Source: Wenzhouxiangella sp042310355 (GTDB lineage Bacteria; Pseudomonadota; Gammaproteobacteria; Xanthomonadales; Wenzhouxiangellaceae). From it: a DNA stretch of 64,000 nt. This document shows positions 43,200-52,179 of this stretch, one piece after another. The translations under genes were made by a program, and so were the position numbers. The notes beneath the pieces are model-generated. The model searched no databases and was not told the DNA's origin. It saw nothing but the letters and a program-made list of their open reading frames with translations. The stretch is taken from positions 186,001 to 250,000 of the forward strand of contig NZ_JBHJMR010000003.1 in NCBI RefSeq assembly GCF_042310355.1. The letters run 5' to 3'. The first letter of the stretch is position 1. Every line of letters begins with the position of its first letter.

Positions 43200-43712
43200 A
43201 TGGCGAGAAACATCGAGATCAAGGCCCGCGTGGCCGACCCCGAGAACATGGCCGAGCGTGCATCCCGGATCGCCGAAGAGGGGCCCTGGACGATTGAACA
43301 GGACGACACCTTTTTCGGCTGCGCCGACGGCCGCCTGAAGCTGCGCGATTTCGGCAACGGCAATGCCGAGCTGATTTTCTATCGCCGACCCGACCAGGCT
43401 GGCCCGGGTCAGTCGGAATATCGCATCACGCCGACCGAAGATCCCGAGGGCCTGCGTGCGGTACTGGCCGATGCGCTGGGGATTAGCGGACGGGTCCGCA
43501 AGCAGCGCACCCTCTTTCTCACCGGGCGCACGCGTATCCACCTCGACCGGGTCGAGGGCCTGGGCGACTTTGTCGAGCTCGAAGTCGTGCTGGCCGATGG
43601 TGAACGATCGGCCACAGGCGAAGCCGAAGCACAGTACCTGATGGAGCGACTGCGCATCGCCGACGCGGACCTGGTCGAGGTGGCCTACGTCGACCTGCTG
43701 GCCGATTCATGA
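43200..43712 (+). CDS. CYTH-domain protein (class IV adenylate cyclase/thiamine triphosphatase-like)
   Basis: The 170-residue product begins MARNIEIKARVADPE, where the EIKAR matches the ExExK entry motif of CYTH phosphohydrolases. A tunnel of alternating charged strands follows: GRLKLRDFGNGNAELIFYRR, then SEYRITPTEDPEGL, VRKQRTLFLTGRTRIHLDRV and FVELEVVL. The family acts on triphosphates with a divalent metal (cAMP synthesis, thiamine triphosphate or tripolyphosphate cleavage). This small stand-alone form is mostly annotated as class IV adenylate cyclase, but which substrate is used here is open. Confidence 0.88.
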   Translation: MARNIEIKARVADPENMAERASRIAEEGPWTIEQDDTFFGCADGRLKLRDFGNGNAELIFYRRPDQAGPGQSEYRITPTEDPEGLRAVLADALGISGRVRKQRTLFLTGRTRIHLDRVEGLGDFVELEVVLADGERSATGEAEAQYLMERLRIADADLVEVAYVDLLADS

Positions 43713-43781
43713 ATCACCTTTAACCCCGTCGGGCGAGTTCGCTCGTTGTTTTCCATGCAAGCCCTACACATGGAGAGCACG

Positions 43782-45569
43782 ATGAATATCGCTACCCGCA
43801 ATTCGAGTCAACACACCCTGGCCGCCGCCGTGATCGGCGCGCTTGCGCTGACGGTCGGCTGCGTTTCACCGTCCCCGGAAACGGAAGACGAACGCGCCAC
43901 TCGGGCCGATCCGGCGACCCGGACGGAACTGGACCTGGACAGGGTGGCCATCGAGACGGCACCCGAGCCCGAACGCCGGCAGCGCATGAGGCCGGCGATC
44001 GTCGAACAAGTCGCCGGGCAGGTCGCCGGTGATCGAGCCGTTGCCGGCGAGGCAATGGGCCTCACGTCCCGGCCTGCGTCGCCTTCGAGCGACCCGCTGG
44101 CGCAGCTGCGCCATCCCGATCGCCCGATCGACCGCGAGAACTACGCCGGACTCGACCCCAACCCGATCCACCGAGTCGAAGAACAGCCCGTTTCGACCTT
44201 CAGCGTCGATGTCGACACCGGCAGCTATGCCAACGTCCGGCGCCTGCTCAATGCCGGGCGCTTGCCGCCGGAGGCTGCGGTGCGCATCGAGGAGATGATC
44301 AACTACTTCGACTACGACTACCCGCCGCCGGAAGACAGCTCGCGGCCGTTCAACGTGGTGGTTGACCAGGCAGCCACGCCCTGGAACGCCAACACGCGCC
44401 TGCTGCAGATCGGCATCAAGGGCTACGAGCCCGCGCCCGAAGATGTTCCGCCGGCCAACCTGGTCTTCCTGGTCGACGTATCCGGCTCGATGCATTCGCC
44501 CGACAAGCTGGACTTGCTCAAGAACGCGCTGAAGATGCTCACCGGCCAGCTCGACGGCGACGATCGCGTGGCCATGGTGGTCTATGCCGGAGCCACCGGC
44601 GTGGTGCTGGAATCCACGCCGGGTAACGAGTCGGTCAAGATTCGCAGCGCGCTGGACCAGCTCAAGGCCGGCGGGCGCACCAACGGCGCGGCCGGCATCG
44701 AACTGGCCTATGCCCAGGCGCGGCAAGGGTTCATCGAAGGCGGCATCAACCGCGTCATCCTGGCCACCGACGGTGACTTCAACGTCGGCACGGTCGACTT
44801 CGACTCGCTGGTCGACATGGTCGAACGCCGGCGTGAAACGGGCATCGCCCTGACCACCCTGGGTTTCGGCACCGGCAACTACAACGACCACCTGATGGAA
44901 CAGCTCGCCGACGCCGGTGACGGCAATTACGCCTACATCGATACCCTCGGCGAGGCGCGCAAGGTACTGGTCGACGAGCTGGGTGCCACACTTCAGACCA
45001 TTGCCCGCGACGTCAAGATCCAGGTCGAGTTCAACCCCGCCGTGGTCGCCGAGTACCGCCTGATCGGCTACGAGAACCGCATGCTCGAGCGCGAGGACTT
45101 CAACAACGATGCCGTCGACGCTGGTGATATCGGCGCCGGCCACACCGTGACTGCGCTCTACGAGGTGGCGCTGCATGGCGCCGGCGAGCGGATGGATCCG
45201 CTGCGCTATGGCGTCGACCGCGCCACGCGGGAAACCACGCATTCCGAGCTCGGCTTCGTGCGCCTGCGCTACAAGGATCCGGAAGCCGACAGCAGTCAGC
45301 TGATCGAGCAAGCCGTCGCCGGTGCGTTGCCCGAATCGCCCGCCAGTCGACTGCAGTTCGCCGCGGCCGTGGCCGCCTTCGGTCAGCACCTCAGGGGCGG
45401 CAAGTACCTCGAAGGCTACGGCATGGCCGACATTCACGAGCTGGCACAGGGTTCGAAAGGTGAGGATCCCTTCGGCTATCGCGGCGAGTTCCTGCAGCTG
45501 GTCCGATTGGCTGAGGGCTTCCAGGTGGCCGGGTCGGACGATCGGAAAGAGACTGTCGCTTCTCGTTGA
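43782..45569 (+). CDS. YfbK-like VWA-domain lipoprotein
   Basis: ATG 43782 (GGAGA just upstream) opens a 595-residue product with a lipoprotein-type N-terminus (IGALALTVGCVSP). A YfbK N-terminal region follows with EEQPVSTFSVDVDTGSYANV and EEMINYFDYDYPPPED. The VWA domain from about residue 225 has the metal site DVSGSMHSPDK and ATDGDFNVG, and the C-terminal DUF3520-like part has ARDVKIQVEFNPAVVAEYRL. The metal-ion adhesion site is complete, so it should bind a protein ligand at the cell surface or periplasm. The sigma factor gene lies 94 bases downstream on the same strand. Confidence 0.92.
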   Translation: MNIATRNSSQHTLAAAVIGALALTVGCVSPSPETEDERATRADPATRTELDLDRVAIETAPEPERRQRMRPAIVEQVAGQVAGDRAVAGEAMGLTSRPASPSSDPLAQLRHPDRPIDRENYAGLDPNPIHRVEEQPVSTFSVDVDTGSYANVRRLLNAGRLPPEAAVRIEEMINYFDYDYPPPEDSSRPFNVVVDQAATPWNANTRLLQIGIKGYEPAPEDVPPANLVFLVDVSGSMHSPDKLDLLKNALKMLTGQLDGDDRVAMVVYAGATGVVLESTPGNESVKIRSALDQLKAGGRTNGAAGIELAYAQARQGFIEGGINRVILATDGDFNVGTVDFDSLVDMVERRRETGIALTTLGFGTGNYNDHLMEQLADAGDGNYAYIDTLGEARKVLVDELGATLQTIARDVKIQVEFNPAVVAEYRLIGYENRMLEREDFNNDAVDAGDIGAGHTVTALYEVALHGAGERMDPLRYGVDRATRETTHSELGFVRLRYKDPEADSSQLIEQAVAGALPESPASRLQFAAAVAAFGQHLRGGKYLEGYGMADIHELAQGSKGEDPFGYRGEFLQLVRLAEGFQVAGSDDRKETVASR

Positions 45570-45628
45570 AAAAAGCGTCAGGGACGGGTCGGGTGGCGAC
45601 GCCCGGCTCGCTTCATTGCTTTGCGCGG

Positions 45629-45634
45629 TAGAAT
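45629..45634 (+). promoter_or_regulatory. Candidate -10 TAGAAT before the ECF sigma gene
   Basis: TAGAAT lies 29 bases before ATG 45664, between the VWA gene and the sigma gene. No good -35 is present. It may allow transcription of the sigma/anti-sigma pair apart from the VWA gene. Confidence 0.35.
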
Positions 45635-45663
45635 CGCCACCGAGCACGACCCGAACGCATGCA

Positions 45664-46230
45664 ATGAATGATCCGCGATCCGACGACGAGCTGATGCTGG
45701 CCTACGGCCGCGGCGATGCGCATGCCTTCGACCTGCTCTATGAACGCTATCGCAAGTCGCTCTACCGCTACCTGTTTCATGCCGCGCGCAACCGGACGGT
45801 GGCCGACGAACTTTTCCAGGATGTCTGGATGCGCATTGTCGACGCGCGCAAGCGGTTCAGGAAGGACGCCGGCTTCAAGCGCTATGCCTTCCGCATCGCC
45901 CATAACCGGCTCGTCGATCACTGGCGCTCACTCGATCGCCGGCGCGAAGATGCCGACGGCTCGGGAACGGAACCGGCCACCCGCCGGTCCGAATCACCCG
46001 AGGCGAGCGTCGAGCAGGCGCAGCACCGGGCGGAGCTGATGGCCGCACTCGGCCAGCTCTCGCGCGAGCAGCGCGAAGCCTTCTTGCTGCAACAGGAAGC
46101 CGGCCTGACCCTGGTCGAGATCGCCGAGCGCAGCGGCGTGGGCCGCGAAACGGTCAAGAGTCGCCTACGCTACGCAACGGGCAAGCTGCGAACCCTACTG
46201 AGGCCGGCAACCGGAACGAGCGAACCATGA
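45664..46230 (+). CDS. ECF-type RNA polymerase sigma factor
   Basis: From ATG 45664 (MNDPRSDDELMLAYGRGDA) the product has 188 residues. Region 2 has HAFDLLYERYRKSLYRYLF and the normal acidic 2.2 segment VADELFQDVWMRI. Region 4 has LSREQREAFLLQQEAGLTLV and EIAERSGVGRETVKSRLRYA. The frame is open upstream into the VWA gene in another phase, which I reject. The stop overlaps the next gene as ATGA, the typical coupling of a sigma factor with its anti-sigma partner. It stands in a group with a VWA lipoprotein. Confidence 0.94.
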   Translation: MNDPRSDDELMLAYGRGDAHAFDLLYERYRKSLYRYLFHAARNRTVADELFQDVWMRIVDARKRFRKDAGFKRYAFRIAHNRLVDHWRSLDRRREDADGSGTEPATRRSESPEASVEQAQHRAELMAALGQLSREQREAFLLQQEAGLTLVEIAERSGVGRETVKSRLRYATGKLRTLLRPATGTSEP

Positions 46231-47072
46231 CGGGCAAGGAACCACACAAGGACCACGATCGCCTGGCGCGGCTCTATCGCGAGCAGGGCGATATCGAACC
46301 CGGCCCCGGCGTCGACCAGCGCATCCGCGCCCGGGCGAAGGCGGACACGCGGCTGTCCGGCCTGCCGCGTCCCGCCCATTGGCTGGGCGGCGTGGCGGTG
46401 GCGGCCTCGCTGTTCGTGGTCGTGTCCATCGTCACCAACATCCAGCCGCCGGAGGCGGAGTTGCCCGCCACCCAATCGACGCCGACGAATGCCGAAGAAA
46501 GCGCGCCGGATGCGGAAGCACCTGAAGCGGGCTCTGCCGAATCCGACGACTTCGCGCCCCGAACTCTGGGCGATGTCGCGCAGCGGGCCGCACGCCAGGC
46601 GCCCGAGCGGCAAGGCGAACTCGAAGAAGTTGCCGAGCGGGCCAAGCCCGAAGCGCTCGCCGAGCAGGCCGAACCCCAAGCGCGCGAGGAGCGCTCCGGC
46701 CCGGACTCTTCCGCCCTCGCGTCGGACAGCATGCTGCAGCGCCGCACCCGCTGGTCGGCCGCCGACAATGCGGCCGAGACCGCACGCGAACAGTACCGGG
46801 CCGTCGGTGAACTGGGTGCCTCCGCCGAGGGCGATGGGCGGATGCGAGCGCCGCTGGAACCGACAGTTGGGTCCGATTTCGATCTGGCCGAAGAAGGTGC
46901 CGCCGACGCGGAGCGATCGCTATGGCTGATCGGGCAGCTGATCTCCATCGGCAATGTCGAGCGCGCCCGGGCCCGACTGGAGGACTTCCGCGAGCGCTAT
47001 CCGGAGCAAGAGATTCCGCAGGATCTTCTCGACCGGCTGGAGCGGCTGGAGACGGATGCCAGGGACGATTGA
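46227..47072 (+). CDS. Putative anti-sigma or sigma-associated membrane protein
   Basis: The 281-residue product has a short charged cytoplasmic N-terminus (1-50) with DRLARLYREQGD. One membrane span (about 51-72, LGGVAVAASLFVVVSIVTNI) follows, then a long Pro/Glu/Ala-rich outer region. The C-terminal helical region has RSLWLIGQLISIGNVERARA and EQEIPQDLLDRLERLE. It lacks the zinc-binding His-Cys-Cys motif of ZAS anti-sigma factors, so assignment rests on coupling to the sigma gene (4-base overlap) and topology. A decayed partial copy of this gene lies downstream at 47300-47605. Confidence 0.75.
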   Translation: MTGKEPHKDHDRLARLYREQGDIEPGPGVDQRIRARAKADTRLSGLPRPAHWLGGVAVAASLFVVVSIVTNIQPPEAELPATQSTPTNAEESAPDAEAPEAGSAESDDFAPRTLGDVAQRAARQAPERQGELEEVAERAKPEALAEQAEPQAREERSGPDSSALASDSMLQRRTRWSAADNAAETAREQYRAVGELGASAEGDGRMRAPLEPTVGSDFDLAEEGAADAERSLWLIGQLISIGNVERARARLEDFRERYPEQEIPQDLLDRLERLETDARDD

Positions 47073-47149
47073 GTCCGGGCCACAGTGGTATCCGAGCCGG
47101 CGCCGATTGATCAGGCAACCGCGAGGCCCGGCTGCCCGATCCAGTGCGG

Positions 47150-47293
47150 TCAATTCCCGAAGCTGTCCCAGAAGATCCTGCTGACGCCGTTGATGGTTAC
47201 GGTCACCGTTGCCGAGTCGGAGGCGAAGCCACCCGAAATGGTGTAGGCGAATGAATCGGTGTCCGTCGCTCCGGCATCCAGGTTTGCGGACGT
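47150..47293 (-). pseudogene. Remnant of a secreted cadherin-like/VCBS repeat protein, C-terminal end only
   Basis: On the minus strand, a start-less frame of about 48 codons ending at the stop 47150-47152 reads DTDSFAYTISGGF, then SATVTVTINGV and RIFWDSFGN. The first part is typical of the last strands of VCBS/cadherin-like extracellular repeats. The end resembles the tail of the FG-GAP protein next to it. There is no start codon or upstream continuation, so it is a fragment of a lost gene. Confidence 0.6.
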
Positions 47294-47299
47294 TGCCCA

Positions 47300-47605
47300 A
47301 CTCCGCGCTCAACCCGAAGCGTTAGAGGAGCGCGGCGCCCTGAAAGATTCGGCCCCTCCTCCCGACGCCGAAGACCATGCTGCAATGGCGCACGCACTGG
47401 GCGGCCGCCGACATAACCGAGATCAAGGCCTTCGAAGCCGAAACGCCCGAGGCACAATGCGCGCTTGCTGGTCGACCGCCTGATTTTCATGGGCAACCTC
47501 GGGCGCGCCCGGGCCGAAGTCATAGCCTTCCGCGAGCAACTTCCAAAGCAGCATTTGCCGCAGAACCTCACTTGAACGGCTCAAGGCTCTGGAGGCGGGG
47601 CCACT
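47300..47605 (+). pseudogene. Decayed partial duplicate of the anti-sigma-like gene
   Basis: The DNA aligns by eye with the 3' half of the gene at 46227-47072. GAGGAGCGC, ATGCTGCA, GGCGGCCGCCGACA, then GCGCGCCCGGGCC and TTCCGCGAGCAACT are shared in the same order, as is GCGGCTCAAGGCTCTGGAG-like sequence at the end. Several small insertions and deletions put the conserved pieces in different frames, and stops interrupt each frame. It is best read as a tandem duplicate that has lost function. Confidence 0.7.
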
Positions 47606-47695
47606 GACCTCGAAAGAGCGGTCGCGACGGGGCTCACGGCTTCGCTTCGGTGTCAAGCCGACCCGACGGCTGACGAGTCCCAACCTGCGTGTCTG

Positions 47696-50239
47696 TCAAT
47701 CCTCATATCGATCCGAGAAGATCAAACCGGCTGGCCGATTGAAAAGATAAGCCGAGCCTGAATTTGGCCCGTTGTCGTCGTCGTAAAGGGCCCCGATGAG
47801 CGCCCGGTTGCCGGACTGACTGACCGAGTGGCCAAAGTTGTCGCCAGCTGCACCGTCGACTGGCAAGAGCTTCTCGACCTGGATCCAGTCCTTGTCGACG
47901 AAGTCGAATAAGTAGGCCGAGCCTGAAGCCTCGCCGTTGTCATCGTCGTAGTGGGCCCCGATCAGCGCCCGGTCGCCGGACAGGCTGACCGAGTAGCCGA
48001 AAAAATCGCCACCCGCGCCGTCAGCGGGCAGGAGTTTCGCGGTTTCACCCCAAACAGTGCCGACAAGATCGAATACGTAGGCCGATCCCGATAGGCTATT
48101 GTCATCATCGCGATAGGCTCCGACCAGTGCCCGATCACCGGACAGGCTGACCGAAACGCCGAAATATTCGTAACCCGTTCCATCGGTGGGCAAAAGCTTT
48201 TCGGTCTGGTTCCAGGCCGTGCTGTCGAAGTCGAACACGTAGGCTGAACCGGAATTGATGCCGTTGTCGCCAGTGCTATGGGCTCCGACGAGCGCCCGGC
48301 TGCCTGAAAGGCTGACTGATATGCCAAATTCGTCGCGAATCGCGCCGTCTTCCGGCAGGAGCTTTTCTATCTCGCTCCACTTCGTGTCGAATTCGAACAC
48401 GTAGGCTGAGCCGGAATTTAAACCGTTGTCGTCATTGCGATGGGCACCGACTAGCGCTCGGTCGCCGGCCAGGCTGACCGAGTAGCCGAAATAGTCGTAC
48501 TCATCTCCGTCTTCCGGTAGTAGTTTCTGGGTCTGGTCCCAAGTAGTTCCGTCAAATTCGTATAGATAGGCCGAGCCCGAAGCGGCGCCGTTGTCGTCAT
48601 CGCCAGGGGCGCCGATCAACGCCCGGTCGCCGGAAAGGCTGACCGAGAAGCCGAAATTACCGTCGGCCACGCCGTCGGCGGGAACGAGTATTCCGGTCTC
48701 GCTCCAACCCGTGCCTAAACGGTCGAATACGTAGGCTGAGCCGGAATTTATGCCATTGTCGTCATTGCGATGGGCCCCGACCAGTGCCCGGTTGCCGGAC
48801 AAGCTGACGGCGTAGCCGAAATAGTCGCCAAACACGCCGTCGCCGGGCAGGAACTTTTCAGTCTCGCTCCAGTTGCTAGTGCCTTTATCGAAGTCGAATA
48901 CATAGGCCGAGCCCGAAGCGTTTCCGTCGTCGTCGTCGCCACGCGCCCCGACCAGCGCCCGGTCTCCGGCCAGGCTGACTGAGCCGCCGAACCAGTCGTT
49001 CGGTGCGCCGTCGGTCGGCGTGAGCTTGGCGGTTTCGCTCCAGCTCACACCATCGAAGTCGAACACGAAGGCTGACCCGGAACTGGTGCCGTTGGCCCCG
49101 TCACCGAAAGCGCCGATCAGTGCTCGGTCGCCAGATAGGCTGACCGAGCTGCCGAACTCATCCATAGGCCCGCCGTCGGCCGGCTTCAGTTTGGCTGCCT
49201 CGTTCCAGCTCGTTCCGTTGAAGTCGAAGACGTAGGCCGACCCGGAACTCTCGCCGTTGTCGCCGTCACCGAAAGCCCCGATCAGCGCCCGATCGATTGA
49301 CAAACTGACCGAGCGGCCAAAATAGTCGCCATTTGCGCCGTCTTGCGGTAGTAGCTTTTCGGTTTCACTCCACTCCGTCCCAATGTAATCGAATACATAG
49401 GCTGAGCCGGAGTAGTAGCCATTTTCGTCGTCGGTGACAGCCGCGATCAGTGCCCGGTTGTTCGAAAGGCTGACTGACGAGCCGAAGTAGTCGTCATTCG
49501 CACCGTCGTTGGGTAGGAGCTTTTGGGTTTCGCTCCAAACTGTGCCTACACGATCAAAGACGTAGGCTGAGCCGGAGTCGCTGCCGTTGTCGTCATCGAA
49601 AGGGGCCCCGACCAGTGCCCGGTTGCCTGATAAGCTGACCGCGGAACCGAAATAGTCGCCAAACACGCCGTCGTCGGGCAGGAGCTTTTCGGTCTCGCTC
49701 CAGTTGCTAGTGCTTGTATCGAAGTCGAACACATAAGCCGAGCCGGAATTGTTGCCGTTGTCGTCATCGAGAGGGGCGCCGACCAACGCCCGATCGCCCG
49801 ATAGGCTAACTGAGGAGCCGAAGCGGTCATCTGATTCCAAATCTGAAGGTAGTAGCACCGCTTCCTCGATCCAGCCGTTTCCCGAATCCACCAGTACAAG
49901 AGCCGCTCCGACACCCACGAGGCCCACGCCGCCAACAAGGGCGCGGTTGCCATCGATCGAAACGGCGTAGCCGAAGAGACTGTCGTCGCCCCCGATGCCG
50001 TCTGGCGACGGTAGCAGTTTGGCCTGCTGTACAGCCGCTGCCAGTCGGGACCAGGTCTGAGCATCCACTTCCGCCGGCCGCTCGGGAAATCCGCGTGGTG
50101 CAGATTTGGATCGTGATTCTGACCGAGCTTCGTCTGGGCCGCTGCCGGCAGCCAGGGCCGGGTTAGCCCAAGCCAGCAAGACTAGAACGAATAGGAAGGA
50201 AATGACGCGCGTTCCCGAAGGCGAAGAAATGCTGATCAT
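47696..50239 (-). CDS. Secreted FG-GAP-like repeat protein with 14 repeats
   Basis: From ATG 50239 (GGGAGC upstream) the product has 847 residues with a signal peptide (about 1-32, FLFVLVLLAWANPALAAG). Fourteen repeats of about 55 residues follow a linker. Each has the plan FGSSVSLSGDRALVGA, then DDDNG-x-x-SGSAYVFD, then a Trp segment and K-L-L-P-x-DGA. This is an FG-GAP/beta-propeller type repeat, with acidic calcium-loop-like DDDNG motifs. Two seven-bladed propellers would use all 14. The end LIFSDRYED resembles the tails of other secreted proteins here. The role is unknown, probably an extracellular or surface protein. Confidence 0.88.
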   Translation of the reverse strand: MISISSPSGTRVISFLFVLVLLAWANPALAAGSGPDEARSESRSKSAPRGFPERPAEVDAQTWSRLAAAVQQAKLLPSPDGIGGDDSLFGYAVSIDGNRALVGGVGLVGVGAALVLVDSGNGWIEEAVLLPSDLESDDRFGSSVSLSGDRALVGAPLDDDNGNNSGSAYVFDFDTSTSNWSETEKLLPDDGVFGDYFGSAVSLSGNRALVGAPFDDDNGSDSGSAYVFDRVGTVWSETQKLLPNDGANDDYFGSSVSLSNNRALIAAVTDDENGYYSGSAYVFDYIGTEWSETEKLLPQDGANGDYFGRSVSLSIDRALIGAFGDGDNGESSGSAYVFDFNGTSWNEAAKLKPADGGPMDEFGSSVSLSGDRALIGAFGDGANGTSSGSAFVFDFDGVSWSETAKLTPTDGAPNDWFGGSVSLAGDRALVGARGDDDDGNASGSAYVFDFDKGTSNWSETEKFLPGDGVFGDYFGYAVSLSGNRALVGAHRNDDNGINSGSAYVFDRLGTGWSETGILVPADGVADGNFGFSVSLSGDRALIGAPGDDDNGAASGSAYLYEFDGTTWDQTQKLLPEDGDEYDYFGYSVSLAGDRALVGAHRNDDNGLNSGSAYVFEFDTKWSEIEKLLPEDGAIRDEFGISVSLSGSRALVGAHSTGDNGINSGSAYVFDFDSTAWNQTEKLLPTDGTGYEYFGVSVSLSGDRALVGAYRDDDNSLSGSAYVFDLVGTVWGETAKLLPADGAGGDFFGYSVSLSGDRALIGAHYDDDNGEASGSAYLFDFVDKDWIQVEKLLPVDGAAGDNFGHSVSQSGNRALIGALYDDDNGPNSGSAYLFNRPAGLIFSDRYED

Positions 50240-50474
50240 GTTGCTCCCTGCCAAATGGGCCAATGGCCCCGTCCCCAGAAATTCAGATGTGTCCGCCAAC
50301 TGCCCCGGCTCGGATTCGGCGCCGCGTCCTTGGGTGACCCTCGAGCGGAAAAATCAGCGGCGTCGGTCGGCTGTGCCCGACTCTAGCAGGTCCGGTCACG
50401 GGTGGCAAAAGCAGGGCGGGTCGGGCTCGCGCGATTAAAGCGATCGACGAATCCGGCTACACGGATGGTTCGAC
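50240..50474. other. Gap between the FG-GAP gene and the glycosyltransferase gene
   Basis: These 235 bases hold the upstream region of the FG-GAP gene on the minus strand. I see no gene, strong hairpin or repeat. Confidence 0.4.
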
Positions 50475-51512
50475 TCACTGCACCAACGCACGTTGCCAGG
50501 TTGCGAGCAGGTTAGAGCTGAAGAAGCTCGTCACGTCGGGCGCCTGGGTCTTAACACTCGAGAACAGTGCTTCGAGTCGCATCACGAGTTGCTCGACATC
50601 ACCGCTGGGGTAGCGAAAACGGCCCGGATACTGCTCCGGATAGCAAAGCGCATCCGGCACCACCGGAATCGCCCCTGCACTGACGGCTTCGAGCATGGCC
50701 AGGCCCTGGAATTCGTGGGCGGCGGTGCTGACGACGACGCCGGCGCGGCCGAGCAGGTGGCGATATTCCTCCTTGGGTAGCAGGCCGTCGGCGACGATGC
50801 GTCCGGCTGCGCTTTTTCGGATCCGGTCGAGGGCCGCGGGCGTGCTGCGCGGGCGCTTGCCCAGCAGGGCCAGGCGGAAGTCGATGCCCGACTCGACCAG
50901 GCGATCGACGGCTTCGGCAAACAGTTCCGGGCGCTTGTCGTATTCCCACCGATGATTCCACACGATCAGGCGCCGATCGCGATTTTCCGCCGGAGGCACA
51001 GGCTCGATCGGAACGGGCAGGACGCGGCACTTCGGTGCCAGCCGGTCGGCGAGATCGCCGGGCGCGCGGTCGGGCATCTTGTCGACGAACTTCCCAACAC
51101 CTTCCAGGAAGGTCCGCCGGTTGTAGTCGGAGTTGAACAGCAGCTCGTCGGCCGCCAGCGCGCCGTAGATCTGAACGATGGCGTGCTCGATGGTCCTGAC
51201 CTGGTTGCGGCTGACCGGGTAGGCGAGCTGGTTCTCGTGAAAATAGTAGGTTGTCGGCACGCTGGTCAGCTGCGGATGAATGCCCTTGAGTGTGGCCAGG
51301 TCGACCATCGAAGTGGCCAGGATTCGATCGGGCGGGTCGTCGGGGATGCCGTCGAGCCAGCTCAGCGGGTTGCCGCGGATGCGCCAGGCGAAGTGGCGCC
51401 CGGGCAGTTCGCGCAGCGTCCATTCGACGCCTTCGATATTGTTCCGGAGCCAGTCGGCCCAGGCGGCATGGCTGTCGGAGCGGTAGGCGGACAGGAGAAG
51501 GATTCGGGTCAC
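50475..51512 (-). CDS. DUF3524-type glycosyltransferase (tRNA-queuosine alpha-mannosyltransferase-like)
   Basis: The 345-residue product begins MTRILLLSAYRSDSHAAWAD and has the DUF3524 N-terminal domain with ELPGRHFAWRIRGNPLSW, ATSMVDLATLKG and YYFHENQLAYP. A GT4-type C-terminal domain with VSTAAHEFQGLAMLEAVSAG (donor-site glutamate) follows. The human homologue GTDC1/QTMAN adds mannose to queuosine in tRNA-Asp, and bacterial members are annotated by this link. Bacterial activity is not established to my knowledge. It is single, with its own upstream region. Confidence 0.87.
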   Translation of the reverse strand: MTRILLLSAYRSDSHAAWADWLRNNIEGVEWTLRELPGRHFAWRIRGNPLSWLDGIPDDPPDRILATSMVDLATLKGIHPQLTSVPTTYYFHENQLAYPVSRNQVRTIEHAIVQIYGALAADELLFNSDYNRRTFLEGVGKFVDKMPDRAPGDLADRLAPKCRVLPVPIEPVPPAENRDRRLIVWNHRWEYDKRPELFAEAVDRLVESGIDFRLALLGKRPRSTPAALDRIRKSAAGRIVADGLLPKEEYRHLLGRAGVVVSTAAHEFQGLAMLEAVSAGAIPVVPDALCYPEQYPGRFRYPSGDVEQLVMRLEALFSSVKTQAPDVTSFFSSNLLATWQRALVQ

Positions 51513-51648
51513 GGCGGCGGCTGCGGTTACTACGTATTTTGACGAAACCTGATCGATCGCAGATTAGTGGGTGTCCGCAGGCCGGTCATGATTCCATGTC
51601 AGGGTCTGCGTGGATATTTTCACTGCCGACTGATCAAGGAGAAACGAA

Positions 51649-52179
51649 ATGAGCTATAGCGTACACGACAAGGCGAGCGCGCCGGCCAACGCTCGGGCGC
51701 CGCTGGAAAAGGCCGAATCGGCCTACGGCTTCGTGCCCAACCTGCTTGGTGTCATGGCCGAATCGCCGGCCCTGCTGGAGGCCTACATGACCATGGGCGA
51801 GATCTTCGAGAAGACCGATTTCAGTGCGAGCGAGAAGCAGGTGGTGCTGCTGGCGGTGAGTGCCGACAACGAGTGCGGCTATTGCACGGCCGCGCACACG
51901 GCCATTGCATCGATGCAGGGTGTGCCCGAGGACGTGGCCAAGGCCGCCGCGGCGGGTCGGGAAATCGACGATTCCAGGCTCGAGGCCCTGCGGCAGTTCA
52001 CCGGCAAGGTGGTCTCCAGCCGGGGCAATCCCGCCGAAGACGACATCGCGTCGTTCCTGGATGCCGGCTACGAGCGACGCCACGTGCTGGACATCATCAC
52101 CGGGGTGGGAATGAAAACCCTGTCGAACTACACCAACCACATCGCCGAAACGCCGGTCGACAGCCAGTTCGGTGGTTAA
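51649..52179 (+). CDS. Carboxymuconolactone decarboxylase/AhpD-like protein
   Basis: The 176-residue product is all-helical with the redox motif NECGYCTAAHTAIA (CxxC then His) of AhpD-like peroxidase-type proteins. YGFVPNLLGVMAESPALLEA precedes it, typical of the family. A GGAG ribosome binding site (AAGGAGAAACG) stands before ATG 51649. Such proteins often act as alkylhydroperoxidases or thiol reductants, with partners not obvious here. The stop codon TAA (52177-52179) is part of the inverted end of an intergenic element. Confidence 0.92.
   Translation: MSYSVHDKASAPANARAPLEKAESAYGFVPNLLGVMAESPALLEAYMTMGEIFEKTDFSASEKQVVLLAVSADNECGYCTAAHTAIASMQGVPEDVAKAAAAGREIDDSRLEALRQFTGKVVSSRGNPAEDDIASFLDAGYERRHVLDIITGVGMKTLSNYTNHIAETPVDSQFGG

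Noticed and set aside
43866..45647. 593-codon minus-strand frame over the VWA gene
   Set aside because: Shadow frame without motifs; the plus strand has a full VWA domain.
47696..50239. Periodic DNA repeats as a CRISPR or satellite array
   Set aside because: The period of about 165 bases matches protein repeats in one intact frame with a signal peptide.
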